From positions 2,691,501 to 2,733,500 of the forward strand of contig NC_092577.1 in NCBI RefSeq assembly GCF_037975245.1: a stretch of 42,000 nucleotides of DNA, given 5' to 3'. The notes beneath the pieces are model-generated. The model made no database searches and was not told the origin of the DNA. It saw nothing but the letters and a program-made list of their open reading frames with translations. The position numbers and the translations under genes are program-made. How positions within the stretch are numbered: the first letter of the stretch is position 1; every line of letters begins with the position of its first letter. The stretch comes from Apostichopus japonicus. Taxonomy: Eukaryota > Echinodermata > Holothuroidea > Aspidochirotida > Stichopodidae. Shown here piece after piece: positions 17,501-30,600 of this stretch.

Positions 17501-20500
17501 TAAGCTTCAGGAATCACAGCAAGAAGCATATACAGCAATGAATAGTTTCAAAGAGGAACTATTCTAAGCTCCTTTAACTGATTTTAGCAGAAATCAAGGT
17601 TTGTCTTAGCCTCAGGAATCACAGCAAAAAGTGTACACAGCAATGAATAGTATCAAAGAAGAACTATTGTAAGCTCCTTTAACTGATTAAAGCATAAATC
17701 AAGGTTTGTCTAAGCTTCAGGAATCACAGCAAGAAGCATATACAGCAATGAATAGTATCAAAGAGGAACTATTCTAAGCTCTTTTAACTGATTAAAGCAG
17801 CAATCAAGGTTTGTCTAAGCTTCAGGAATCACAGCAAGGTGTGTACACAGCAATGAATAGTATCAAAGAGAAACTATTCTAAGCTCCTTTAACTGATTAA
17901 AGCAGAAATCAAGGTTTGTCTTAGCTTCAGGAATCACAGCAAAATGCATCCACAGCAACATATTCCAAGCTCGGTTTACCAAACATTAAAATGTTATTGA
18001 ATGGGCTTTTGGTAGACATCAGTCCTTTCCAATCTAGGAGTCTCACCTGAAATGTTAAATTGTCTGAAAATTGCTTGGTTTGATTTAGGTGTAATGCAGT
18101 TAAGTTATTTCTGTTAATAGACAACTTTTACGTTCTTTTCTGTTCTTTGTACAGATTCAATCCTTACTCTCACAACACTCAGAGATACACTTCAGCCTTG
18201 GTTTCACCAGATTGATGTAGTCTATAAAGTCTTTAGCAAGTGTCAAAGGTCAGAGGTGGCTTCCTGCTGCTCATTTGTACAGAGAATGGTATCTGAAGTA
18301 GAGCTGTCCTTATCGTCCCACATTCAACTAGCTTCAACAAATCTTACAGCTGTGAGTACCAGTAATGTTTATTCTAGTGTCAAAGGTCAGATGTCACTTC
18401 CTGCTGCTCATTTGTACACTGTGAAGGAGTATTATGCAAAAGGTCAATCGATAACAGTATGAAACTTTCAGTCATATGGATTTGCATGATCCTACACTCT
18501 ATGCAGTGATTATGTACTCTAATGTTTTCCCGTCTGAAATGACTTTCTAAATTGAAAAGATTCCAAATTTGAGTTAAAATGTTGAATTGGAAGCCACCAG
18601 ACCTGTAAGTTGTAATGCATAAGCCCTTGCCGGTTTATCGCTTAAGCTTTGTAAAAATAACTGCTGATTATTATTAATTATTATTATCTCAATACATTAC
18701 ATGTATAGAGATATTGTAACAGTAAGTGGGACTCTCTCTTCTCTTAAAAATTTTTCAGCGTCTTCAAACAAAGTTCTTTTTCTCTGGAATTTCCAGAGCA
18801 AGAATATATCATATAGACCAACAAAAGTTACTATTTTTTATTCCAGAATTGTATCTCATTCTGTGACTTTTTCACCGATTTATGTCCAAATCGGGCTGAA
18901 AACACACTTTTGCAGACCTGTTTTGCACACGCTCCAAAACTTATGTTTTATGAAAGAGAATAGAATAGAATTGTCTTTCAACAGTGGTATCGTCTAAGAT
19001 AGGGTCCTATGTACTATATATTTTATTAACATTTTAAACTTTCATTTGTTGTTTACAGGTAGGTATTAATAAGTATTTTACTAGGTGTTTATGACATTTT
19101 ATGGCTTTTATTTGCTTTATTTGATGTTTAAATGATTTTTCTTTCTTAAAACAACACTGAGCTGCCGCCCCTACTTTTAGTAAAAAGGTCCGTTTTTGAT
19201 GATTAAGCCCCGCCCCCAAGTCTGTTTTGTAGCAGATTGGCTATGACTCATGACAGCTACCTGTTAGATATACGAAAATGGCTTCCCTCGCGACCAATTT
19301 TCTGTACTGTAGTTAGGTACGCGAGGTGTAGTGTATTGCATGCTAATTACATATACACATTCTGTACTGCTGAATTCTACGTAGTGCATTTAATTTATAT
19401 TAGGCCTTCGTTTTTGTAACATCCATTTAAGGATAGTACTGGTGTTCAGGTAGCTTTTCAGAGCAAGGGCCATGATAAGTTTGTTTGATTGCCCTTCATG
19501 TATTTTGTATAATTACGTATACACATTCTTGTATTTCTGAAGGCTACTTACTGTAGGCCTAGTGCATTTAAAAAAATATATATATATAGGCCTAGGCCCC
19601 CTAGGCCTATTAGGCTTTCAGTGATAGCCACATTAGCATTGTACTGGTGTTCAGACAGCTTTTCCTAGGAAGGACCAGGGTAAGTTTGTTTGATGGGTAC
19701 GTATAAAAGAGGAGCCGGCCATTGCATCACAACTTTTATAAGACTATAAAAATTGTATAAGGTTATGTTTTTATTTATAAGGATATAAGATGTATAAGGT
19801 TATAAGAAGTATGTTTAGCTTTCTTTTGAACCTGTAATGTTTGACATCAAATGTACAAAGAATTAAAATAAAATAACAAAATGGAGAGGAACTGAGGTGG
19901 CTATTAGGGGAGGAGGAGGCCACCCATCACTTGCATATAAAAGCTTGTAATCTTCTTTTTATTTTACATTATTTTTTCCAAGTCATAAATCCATGAAATC
20001 TTCATGTCAGAAAAATTGAGATGGAAAAACGTGGGTTGTTTTGATATCTAGAAGTGGACACAGTTTTGATGGTAGTCACCACTACAGTCTACAGTAACAT
20101 ACAGTAGGTCAATAGGCCTAGCTCTCAAGGCAGGCATCAAGAATATGGTCGAGTTGTTCGCCTCTTCTAATTTGGCCGTTGTCATTGACGTCAAACTATA
20201 TGACCAAAAAGTCCAACAGAGACTGACCCAAGATGAAGGATACCACATAAAAAACAAGTTCTTAAATATTCTATGACATTACTAAACCTTGCAACGTCGT
20301 TCTTTTGACTAACAGGCAATGAGCGCTAAAGGCAAGACTAGCAGGATAAAGTGTAACCTGCAGAGACTATTCATGGCAAAGTAGCAAAAATGCAAGTTAT
20401 ATATTTTTTGTACCATGATTGATATTGATAATTGTAGAGACAGAGCAAAGATTTGAAATTAGGAATCAAAATTAAAACTTCCAGTATTGAGATACTGCGT

Positions 20501-21366
20501 CATTGATGCTCTTGTTATTATAATGTGTAATACTGTTAATACCTACACTGTATGCAGCTTTTATCTGCCTTTTGTATATGTCATCTTGAACAAGATACTG
20601 CTACATATGATTGGTTTGACCTCTCCTGAGGTAGCAGCACCTTGTGCAGCTCAAACAGGACCTATTCCCTCCCATGCACACTACAATGATTGATTAAAAG
20701 TACTCGTTATAATTCACAGGCAAGAACTCTTGTAGTTATCTGGATGAAAACAATGAGACCGTACCTGAATTTCTTGGATCACTGGCTCACTAACGGCACC
20801 CCAAATAACCCCACGGGAGAATTCAGTTTTCATAGGTGAGATGAAATTAACTAACATAATTAAATTGATTGGGGGCTTGACATATTTCATGCAGAATTTC
20901 AGTTTGAAGTGAATGTATCATAGTAACCAAAAGCCCAGTCATCCATTTGACGAGATTTCCTTTTAGTAACCTCTAGATATCTGATTCACTGTTGTTTAAG
21001 TGAAGCTAATGATTCGTGCCTAGTAGTACTAGTTTTATAATGTTCATACATTTCCTGTCTGGCAAACAATTAACAGTTTCTATGTGGGAGATGGAGATTT
21101 CAACTTGTCAACACACTACTATATACAACCCGGTTGTAACTGTAGAAGCAACGGGGGCGGCCTATGATGAAGTATTTTCCTCGCAACCAAATCGGTGTGT
21201 TCAAATGGCAATTAGTTCCTTCATCGGCCGACAAATGGATGACCCAAACCTATCATGCATGAAAGCTGAGGGAGATGAATCCCCTTGACAAACATGTGAT
21301 ATGTGATGGAACTAAATAACAAGTGGCACAGTTTGTGTTAGCTCTATGTGAAGCTGTATATATATG

Positions 21367-21413
<47 letters not shown>

Positions 21414-21655
21414 GTGTGTATGTATGCGTGTGTGCGTTTGTTTTTCTATCCGACCGAGGACTTGAACAAAAGAATTTCAGGTCCTCGGTTGTGATTTCTA
21501 AAGAATCACCACGGGGTATTGTTAAGGTTAGGGTACATGGATTTGAACAAAGGAAAATACAATGGGGTCCTCGGTTGGAATGAAACACAAACATGTGTGT
21601 ATGGGTGTGTGTGTGTATGTATATATATATATATATATATATATCTATATATATT

Positions 21656-21694
<39 letters not shown>

Positions 21695-24600
21695 ATATAT
21701 ATATCGTCCGTACTCAACTCGACCACAGTGATTCTACTGGTGTGTGAATGCGTATAAAATGGCTTTATATAACTGTAAATGAGGGCATATTACCCAATTG
21801 TTATGATTGAACAGAGTGCACCCTTGGTGGTATGGACTTCGGTCTGTGACACAAGGTCCGGGATTCTTTGATTCCTACCTTTGTCTGATGAGTCCCAATA
21901 GGATGAAACCGGTCGTGAAGTGGAATTTGTCTGTTGTGTTGATCTTTATTTATTTACTATATATCTGTTTACCACTTTCTACACATTCATGATATATGCG
22001 TTAGAGTTCTTTTTCTTGTATGAGGGAGGTATTCTGGTCTGATATGTATATTTTTATATAAACACACAGACACATACATATATTTTCTCGTTTCTTCTGA
22101 ACAGAGACTCCAATGTGAGTGTCCAGTCTGATAGTTACTGGACCAAATCGTTTGTACTGCCTTCGCAAGGACACTCAACAAAACACTTGTTGTCCCCTGA
22201 GGATGCCAGTACAATCATTTCGGACAGTCTGCCTCTTTTCCTCAAACCTGTCTATAAGCAGATACTTCAGGCTGGAAAAGCTATGGAACTATTACACGCG
22301 ATGGGTTACTATGTGGATGAGTTTGTCACTAGGCAACCAGGTAGGTTTTTGCTAATTTTATAGAGGGCAGCAGACCATTATTAGTCTCGGAGACATTCGT
22401 GACATGCATTCATGTCGCTTTCGGACAGACAGTTGCTGTCGATGTGTCATGGTCCAACATAAGCAAGTCATGTAGCGCCTGCGTTTATTCCGGTTTTCCA
22501 TGTATTCGTCTTTAAGATAGGGTGAAATGTCTGGAAATCCCATTAACGATAAATTGACTCGATTTAATTTTAATTACTCATTCCTGTCTCTAATTGATAG
22601 AAATACATAACTCCTCACTTTCCTAAAGTTCCCCTTTAATGTCACCTCCTCTTCTTATCTCCTAATAACTAGGCTTCACATTATTCCACGACTTTCAAGA
22701 GGCCACTTTTCAACTGTTGAATCGTTACCATGGTAATGTATCCAAAGAAGTTGAAGAAGAGACAGCTGATCCTGTAGTGGATCCATCCTCGAGTAGATCC
22801 ACTCGACGGATTCAGGACGTGCATTCCAAGGATCCTCTGATGACAGAAGCTTTCAAAAATGTGTGCAGCATGCAGGAGGCTTTAGAGGTACAAGATGGGG
22901 GCAAGGAAGATGCTTATTCAAGGTAAAAGGCTCTGCTGTTTAATAGTGCTTGTCTAGGTTCACACTTTATAGTATAATTGGGGTAGTAAGAGATGGAGGA
23001 GAAACAATAATGAAAAATCAACCCTCCCTCCTCACCCTCACCCCACCCTCCTAAAACTTACCTAACCCTCTCTGTAATAGAAATATGTGTCATGAACAAC
23101 CAAACCCTCCTTCCTCACCCCACCCTCTAAACCTCACCCCACCCTCCTTAACCTCACCCCACCCTCCTTAACCTCACCCCACCCTCCTTAACCTCACTTC
23201 ACCCTCCTTCACCTCACCCTCCTTCACCCCACCCTCCTTAACCTAACCCCACCCTCCTTAACCTCACCCCACTCACCTAATCCTCACCCCACCCTCCACA
23301 GCCAGGAGACACAACCCATGCAACCATTATCATTCGTCTCTATAATAGAGATAACTGTCATGGACAACCAACCCCCCCTTCTTTACCTTACCTTACCTAA
23401 CCCTACTCACCACGACACTCCAGAGCCAGCAGACATAAACCCCTGTGGTGCACAGCTTCCCCACACAGCTGAAGAAATATCTTATTTTATTAAGGCGATA
23501 TAACAGACTTAATGTTCCTTCACACACAAGGCTGAAGGCTTGATCAAGTCTAAATATGACAGTAGAGAGCCACCATGTGCTTCATTTTTATCTCAATACA
23601 TTACATGTATAGAGATATTGTAACAGTAAGTGGGACTCTCTCTTCTATTAAAAATTTTTCAGCGTCTTCATACAAAGTTCTTTTTCTCTGGAATTTCCAG
23701 AGCAAGCATATATCATATAGGCCAACAAAAGTTACTATTTTTTATTCGAGAATTTTATCTCATTCTATGACTTTTTCACCGATTTATGTCCAAATCGGGC
23801 CAAATAGGGCTGAAATTCAGTTGTTGCAAGCCTTTTTTGCACACGCTCCGAAACTTGTGTTATTGCGCAATCGTTAAACACTTCGCAAAAGCGGTGAAAT
23901 GCATTGTAGGAGCTTAGCCCATCACTATATTTTAGTACACTGCGGCTTGGATATCGTCTGAAAATCCGTTTTAATACATATTCATAAAGCAGCAATCGAA
24001 TTGCTTCAAGCAAAACTTTGAACAAAAGAAGTTGAATATTCATTAAATATCTGTTTGCGACGATGTCGGACTCACAATGTGGATGAAATTCGGAAATTTC
24101 TTTGCCTCGGCTTGAAAAATAAAAACGAAACGTAAGTAAAATCCTTTCATCTTTCGAATTGCACATTTTCCGTTTTCAAGAAAGTACCACCTCCATCGTC
24201 TGGTCGATTGTTTAAAACAAGTTAAACAATGATTTGAGGCTAAATTCGGAGTTGTTCCAGCATTCTGGGTTGAATTAAAGTGACATTTTTAAGGTTGCAC
24301 TTGTTAACGGGCATCAACGTATCCTATCGTGGTTAATTGCATATGTACATATATATGCACGTTACCATAGTGTGTAGCCTAGGGTTATAGTTTTAAGTAT
24401 TCTATAGTGCAGTGTATTCATATTACGGGACCGTGTGTTTATGAATTATGATGTTTGCTTTCAAGACATTGTTTACGAATACAATGTCGTTGCCTTGAAT
24501 TTTGGAGGACCTATATAAGCACTTAGTAGTAGGGTAGTGATAGTACAACTACACAATACTAAGCCTATGCTGATATTATTAGTTTACTACTGACTAGAAC

Positions 24601-27600
24601 TGTCACTGGTGGTTTTCAGCACTGGCAATACCTTCAAGCCCAGTACATATTATAGTAGCCTACTTGAAAATTAAATAAGCTTATATTAAAAAAAGTACTG
24701 CCTTGGTCGGCTCTGGTTAGTTCTAAGTATAGTTTTACCCTTGTGTGATTTTATCCGGTGTACCCAGATACATAGGCCCACCTGCTAATTCTGGATAAAG
24801 TCAGTGACAAGTGAACATTGGTTCTCTACTTTGCCCAACGGATAAGTGTGCACTGAATTTTCGTACAGTGTTTGCAACGCATTTTGGCAGTATTCTTTTG
24901 TTTGTGAATTCATATTGCAGTTAATTTTTTTTTTTTTTTTAGTTTTTGGTTGTGCATGTGCCTATTTCACTTTGTTTCGAAGTTCTTCACCCTGTAATGC
25001 TGTCTGTATGTTTCTGTCATTTTCAGAGAGAAAATGCATTTACAAGTTCCACTACAAAGTGTTATGTAATATGGGCTTGTTGCATTTAAAAGCAATGTGA
25101 AGTCATTCGTCATGTGCCTAATATATTGTCTCCTATTATCCAACGTTCTGTTAACATTTATTTTTGTTTTCTTTCATTTTCAGGACTCTTTCTGCATCTG
25201 CAGGTTGGATTCTCCTACGTGGGCACTTGGGATATAGTAACTTTTTAGACTTCTTAATTTAATTCAGTACTTTTCACGCCATTTCATTCTTTGCCTTGAT
25301 TCAATAAACTTTGATTAACCTTGAAAAAGCCCATTCCTGTTATATTCTTTTGCACTAAATTGTACATTCATATTCACCAGTGTGAAGAAAAATTAACAAG
25401 AAGTTCCTACATAAGATGTACATTTCACGTATCCAAAGATACTTTTCAATTCATCACGAAGATAAGCTGATTGATGTCTAGGAACCTGATACATCATAAA
25501 CTATATGACCAAAAAGTCCAACAGAGACTGACCCAAGATGAAGGATACCACATAAAAAACAAGTTCTTAAATATTCTATGACATTACTAAACCTTGCAAC
25601 GCCGTTCTCTCGACAAACAGGCAATGGGCGCTAAAGGCAACACTCGCAGGATGAAGTGTAACCTGCAGAGACTTTTCGTGGCAAAGTAGCGTAAATGCAA
25701 GTTCTGTATTTGTTGTACCATGATTGATATTGATAATTGTAGAGACAGAGCAAAGATAGGAAACTAGGAATCGAAATTAGAACTTCCAGTATTGAGATAC
25801 TGCGTCATTGATGCTCTTGTTCTTATTGCTTTTCCCTTTATCCACTACAATGTTTATTTCCTGTAATTGAGATGTTGTTTTTCAAATGCTCAATCAAAAA
25901 TACGGAAGTGCTTAACATGATGAAACGATGACACTGGTTTCAGTGGCAACACCCTCTTACATTCTACCTCGATATGATGAAAATCAAAACACAGAAAAAA
26001 AGAACAAGTTACGGATCCTAGTGACATTAAGACATCACAGATTTACAAAGGTTTACACAGGTTTACAGCTCCCAAACATTAATTCTTTACGCTACAGAAT
26101 CTCTCAAACAGAGAGATTTTTCTAATCTTGTTGGGGGAGTTGCTCTTTATGAGGATCCAACAGTCTTTGACATGATGTATAGTTTGTGTTTTTTTTCTCT
26201 TTGAATTTTGGCTTGCATCGTTTAAACTTTGGGATGACACATCCTTGGTTCACATCCTTGCATCCAGTATTTTTATCAAATCATGAGTTTGACTTTATGG
26301 TGTCTCAATGTTTTTTTTATTTCTCTCGGGACTGTCCTCTCTTCCTTTTTTGAAATTTGGCTGTCTAGCTCAGTCCACTACTTTGTTCTTTACTGGCATC
26401 AGTTTGACTTTCCGCTATAATCTCAATTTTTTCCTTCCTCCTCAGTCTGATGTTACCTGAAGATGGTTTCATACCTCCACTGGAAATCCTTCTTCACAGA
26501 GGTCTGAATCCGCTCATCTTAGACCTCTGTTCTCGGATCAATCAGAGGCTGTTGGAGGTATTGAAGGAGCAATACCATCTGTTTAAGTACCTCTCGGACT
26601 TAAAGGTGAATACTAGACCTTCTTGTTTGATTCACAGCGGTATAATGCTCCATGCAGGCTTCACTTTAGACAAAAAACTAAATCTGAGATGTAATGAAAC
26701 AGTTTCAACTTGTTAAGTTGATTAAGTGTTATTACTACAACTTATTCCTTTTGAATTTGAATAGGTTTTTTTTTTTTAGTCCTTTCCAAATCTTAAATTT
26801 ATTTTATTTTATTCCTAGACTCTGTAACAGAAGCCTTCTCTAAAAATATAACCTGCATAATTGTATTTTCATAAATCCTTTCCATTTAATCGTGACCTTG
26901 TAGAAATATGAATAGATCTTTGTTAGGATGTATAAGATAGCCTGCGGTCCCTTACAATTCATACTTTTTGTTTGTAACAATTTGGAAAACCCCAAAGGGG
27001 TTTTTAACGAGTATTTAACAGAAACAGAAACAAACCAGTCATCCATGATGATCTTCTTATGTTACAGAAATATTTCCTGTTAGAGGCAGGCGACATCATG
27101 AATGACTTCTACAACAACCTCTTTGATGACTTGGCTAGTCGCGAGTTTGTTAGAGACGTCCTCTTCGAGAACCTCCTCAATTCAAAGTTACAAGATACTC
27201 TGAGGTCTAGGTGGAGCGAGGACTCACAACGGTATGTAGAATATTGAAGAAGAAGAAAACCCTCTTAAAAGCATTGAAGACTCGCCCCAAATCACGTGCA
27301 GCAATCTGAAAAAGTTAACTTTCTGTTGCTTGCAAATGACATTTTGTTTGTATCGCTACAAAATGCAGACAGTACAGTAATGAAACGTGATACCTTGTTA
27401 TCTTTAGCTGGACCTGAGATGTCCATCGCTGTATTGTTTGTACACTGTGCAATGGGTATTGACCGCAGCTGTATGTACTGACTGTACACTAGTGTCTAAT
27501 TACCGATGGTAGCAAGCTGTGTGTGTGTATTTTCTGGGATCGATGGTGGCGTCTAACACTTCTGTTACACCTCATTTGAAAGTAGGTCAGATTACAGGCA

Positions 27601-30600
27601 TGAGACGTTTCTTTTTGCGCGAGTCTTCACACCCTTTAACTCATTATTGTTAAATAGGATACTTTTGTTGTTGCAAAAGCTTTACAGAAATGATACCATC
27701 AAAGATCTGGGACTAATGTGGCCTAGTTTTTTGGGGCTCTCAAGAACCACGTACTGAAATCTTGGAAAATATTGATCTTTATGATATTTTACCTCACCAT
27801 ATGGCATTATTCAAGAGAGCAGTATCTGCTTTTTTTTTATTCTATAATTTTAAGTTTTTAGGGGTGAATAAAGTCAATTTTTCTAAAGGAATGAAGTGAC
27901 CCAAAATATTTCGGAAATTTTCTTCTGTGAACTTACCCCCCAGCTTACCATTTTGAATTATATTCTAGGATACTAACTTCATGTAATGTGGACAGAATAT
28001 GTTGGTTAAAACTGCAGTGTGCAACTACATGTGTGTACAATGGTACAGATAAAAAAGTGCCAATATTTCAACCATCAAAGCTACTGCAGATGTGTTAACC
28101 ATGACAGCAATGCAGCATATGTCATAAACTTTCTACAAGCGATTGAGACCGTAATTTTTAACATTGAATATCATCTCTAATGCTCCCCAGAAAAATTTCA
28201 GTTTTGTTAGAATATCTCATTTTCAGTAACAAAACAATTCTATACTGTAAAATCCTTACCAGTGAATTAAATGGTTGCTGCTTTGTCAATGTGATGACTG
28301 ATTCCTGATACCGTCCTTTACATGTTTCTGCATTAGTCAATAGATAATCCTCTTCATTTTGGTGTGCACAAGTTCATGTATATTAACATGTATGGCTTAC
28401 CGCACTATGAATATGTTTCGGCATCGTAACCACTTAACGTTTTCATCTTCTGGTTCTTTGGTGTCGATATTGTTTGACATTATTTTCATTTTTTTTCATA
28501 GATTATTTATCATAATTGAATCGAAAGATGTTCTGGTACAAGGTGGACTATTCTTCAACTCTATGAAGCTGGACTATAAGGTTCGTTTTTTTTCCTTTCC
28601 TGAAGCTGGACGCTAGCACTTGTACGTAACCTATATTGAAGCTGGACTATAGGAGTTCTATGTAACTTGTATTGAAGCTGGACTATAGGATTTCTATGTA
28701 ACCTGTATTGAATCTGGACTATAGGAGTTCTATGTAACTTGTATTGAATCTGGACTATAGGAGTTCTATGTAACCTGTATTGAAGCTGGACCATAGGATT
28801 TCTATGTAACCTGTATTGAAGCTGGACCATAGGATTTCTATGCAACCTTTCTTGAATCTGAACTATGGGATTTCATTGTAACCTTTACTTATTTTTTTTT
28901 TTTTATTATTATTTCTAAGATGTATTGAGATAAATATCACTGCTGTTTGTGATTTTTCATCGCTGTTTCATTTTTCCTAGGTTCCTTGGCCTATTAACCT
29001 GCTAATAACTCCTGCATGTCAAGAAAAGTATAACAAAATATACCAATTCTTACTGTCCGTGAAGAGAGTAAAACACTGTCTTGAGGAGATCAACTTTAAA
29101 GGTTTGAAATATTTCTTGAAGAATGCATCAATTTCATTTAAGACTTTGCTTATTATTGGGAATGGGCAAACTGGTGGGGGTGGGTTTTTTTTTTTGCGAG
29201 GTGGGGGGTGGTGGCTGTTGCCATGATATTATATTGAGAGGAAAAATAGAACCAAAAGAGGAGCTATTTGATTGGCTTATAAGCTTACACCAGCCTTGAA
29301 CCTGTAGTTTAGTCTCATTTTCATGTTTATTCTGATAAAACATCCAACAATTTGTGGTAGTTTGATCATTTTGATCATATTTGGATTTATGCTCAGAAAT
29401 CATAGTAGAGGGCTGGAACAATCAAGTTTAAATACCTGCTTTTAAAGAGATACTCCGGTAGCTGTATTTAATTGCTGTATAAATAAAATAATGAATTGAA
29501 AAAACATTCAAAATTCCGCTTTTTAGGTCAAAGTCACATGCTCGTATCATTTGTTAGCATTGGGGATTATCAACAAACAGTGTGAAATCCTTTTCAATTA
29601 AAGATAAATGTTTCAAGGTCAGCCACTGGAGTATCCCTTTAAGTAATCTCAGGTGGTAGTATTGAAAATTGTAGGCACTTCCCCTTTAATGCCTTCAGAT
29701 CTTCTTTGATGCATAAACTAACCAAACAAGCATCCCTGGGGGGGGGGGCCGGGGTCACAATTATAACATACAATGAAGTGTCCATATCAGGACCTGTCCG
29801 TCATTCAACTACACATATGTATTTTGGGGGGGGGGAGGGGGTTACAATAATAACACACGATGAAGTGTCCATATAATGACCTGTCAATCATTCAACCATT
29901 GATTAATTAATGAATATTCATTTTCTTTGTTCGTTCTGCTTCCACCAGCACATTTAAGAACTATCCAAGATGGCCGACATCAGGATGCGACAGATAATTC
30001 CCACCGTCCAGACGGCAGCATGGTCACACCGCCCTCGCTTCTCCATCAGTTATACCTCTTGCGATTCAGATTGCTTCATTTTGTCGTAGCTGTCCACGAT
30101 TACCTCATGACAAGGGTAAGACCATCAGGGGGGGGGGGGTTGCCTTAGTAACCCTGATGATGTAGCTACGCTAGTCGGCGATCATCAGTCTTACCGACCA
30201 GCATTGGTCAGAAATAGATGCCTATCCAACCGACAACCAGTACTTAAAAGTCCATCAGTAGGGCAGAATTCAAGACATTCTAACATATTTACCCAAGTTA
30301 GTCGGGACATTGAAAACTATAGACCATCATTCTACTTGTACTGGCTATGTCCTTGGTCATGGCAAAGCATTGAAAGATATGTTAATTAAAACACTGTGTA
30401 GAACTTTGAATGATATCGTGAACTATATTGTAGTATTTCCTACACTGTGGATAATATCGTGAACTATATTGTAGTAATTCCTACACTTTTTGATAATATT
30501 GTGAACTATATTGTAGTAACTCATACACTTTTGGATGATATCATGAATTGCAGTAATTCCTACACTTTTGGATGATATCATGAACTATATTGTAGTAATT

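Noticed and set aside
21253-21747. Ile/Tyr-rich frames on both strands
   Set aside because: They translate TA microsatellites.
23765-24166. 133-codon minus-strand frame
   Set aside because: It runs through an interspersed repeat and has no recognisable domain or conserved second copy of the frame.
28561-28845. Minus-strand periodic frame with a 12-residue unit
   Set aside because: It is an artefact of the 36-bp minisatellite whose length is a multiple of three.
30151-30170. Second hammerhead core (CTGATGATG)
   Set aside because: No GAAA partner, stem II or cleavage triplet in the right place.
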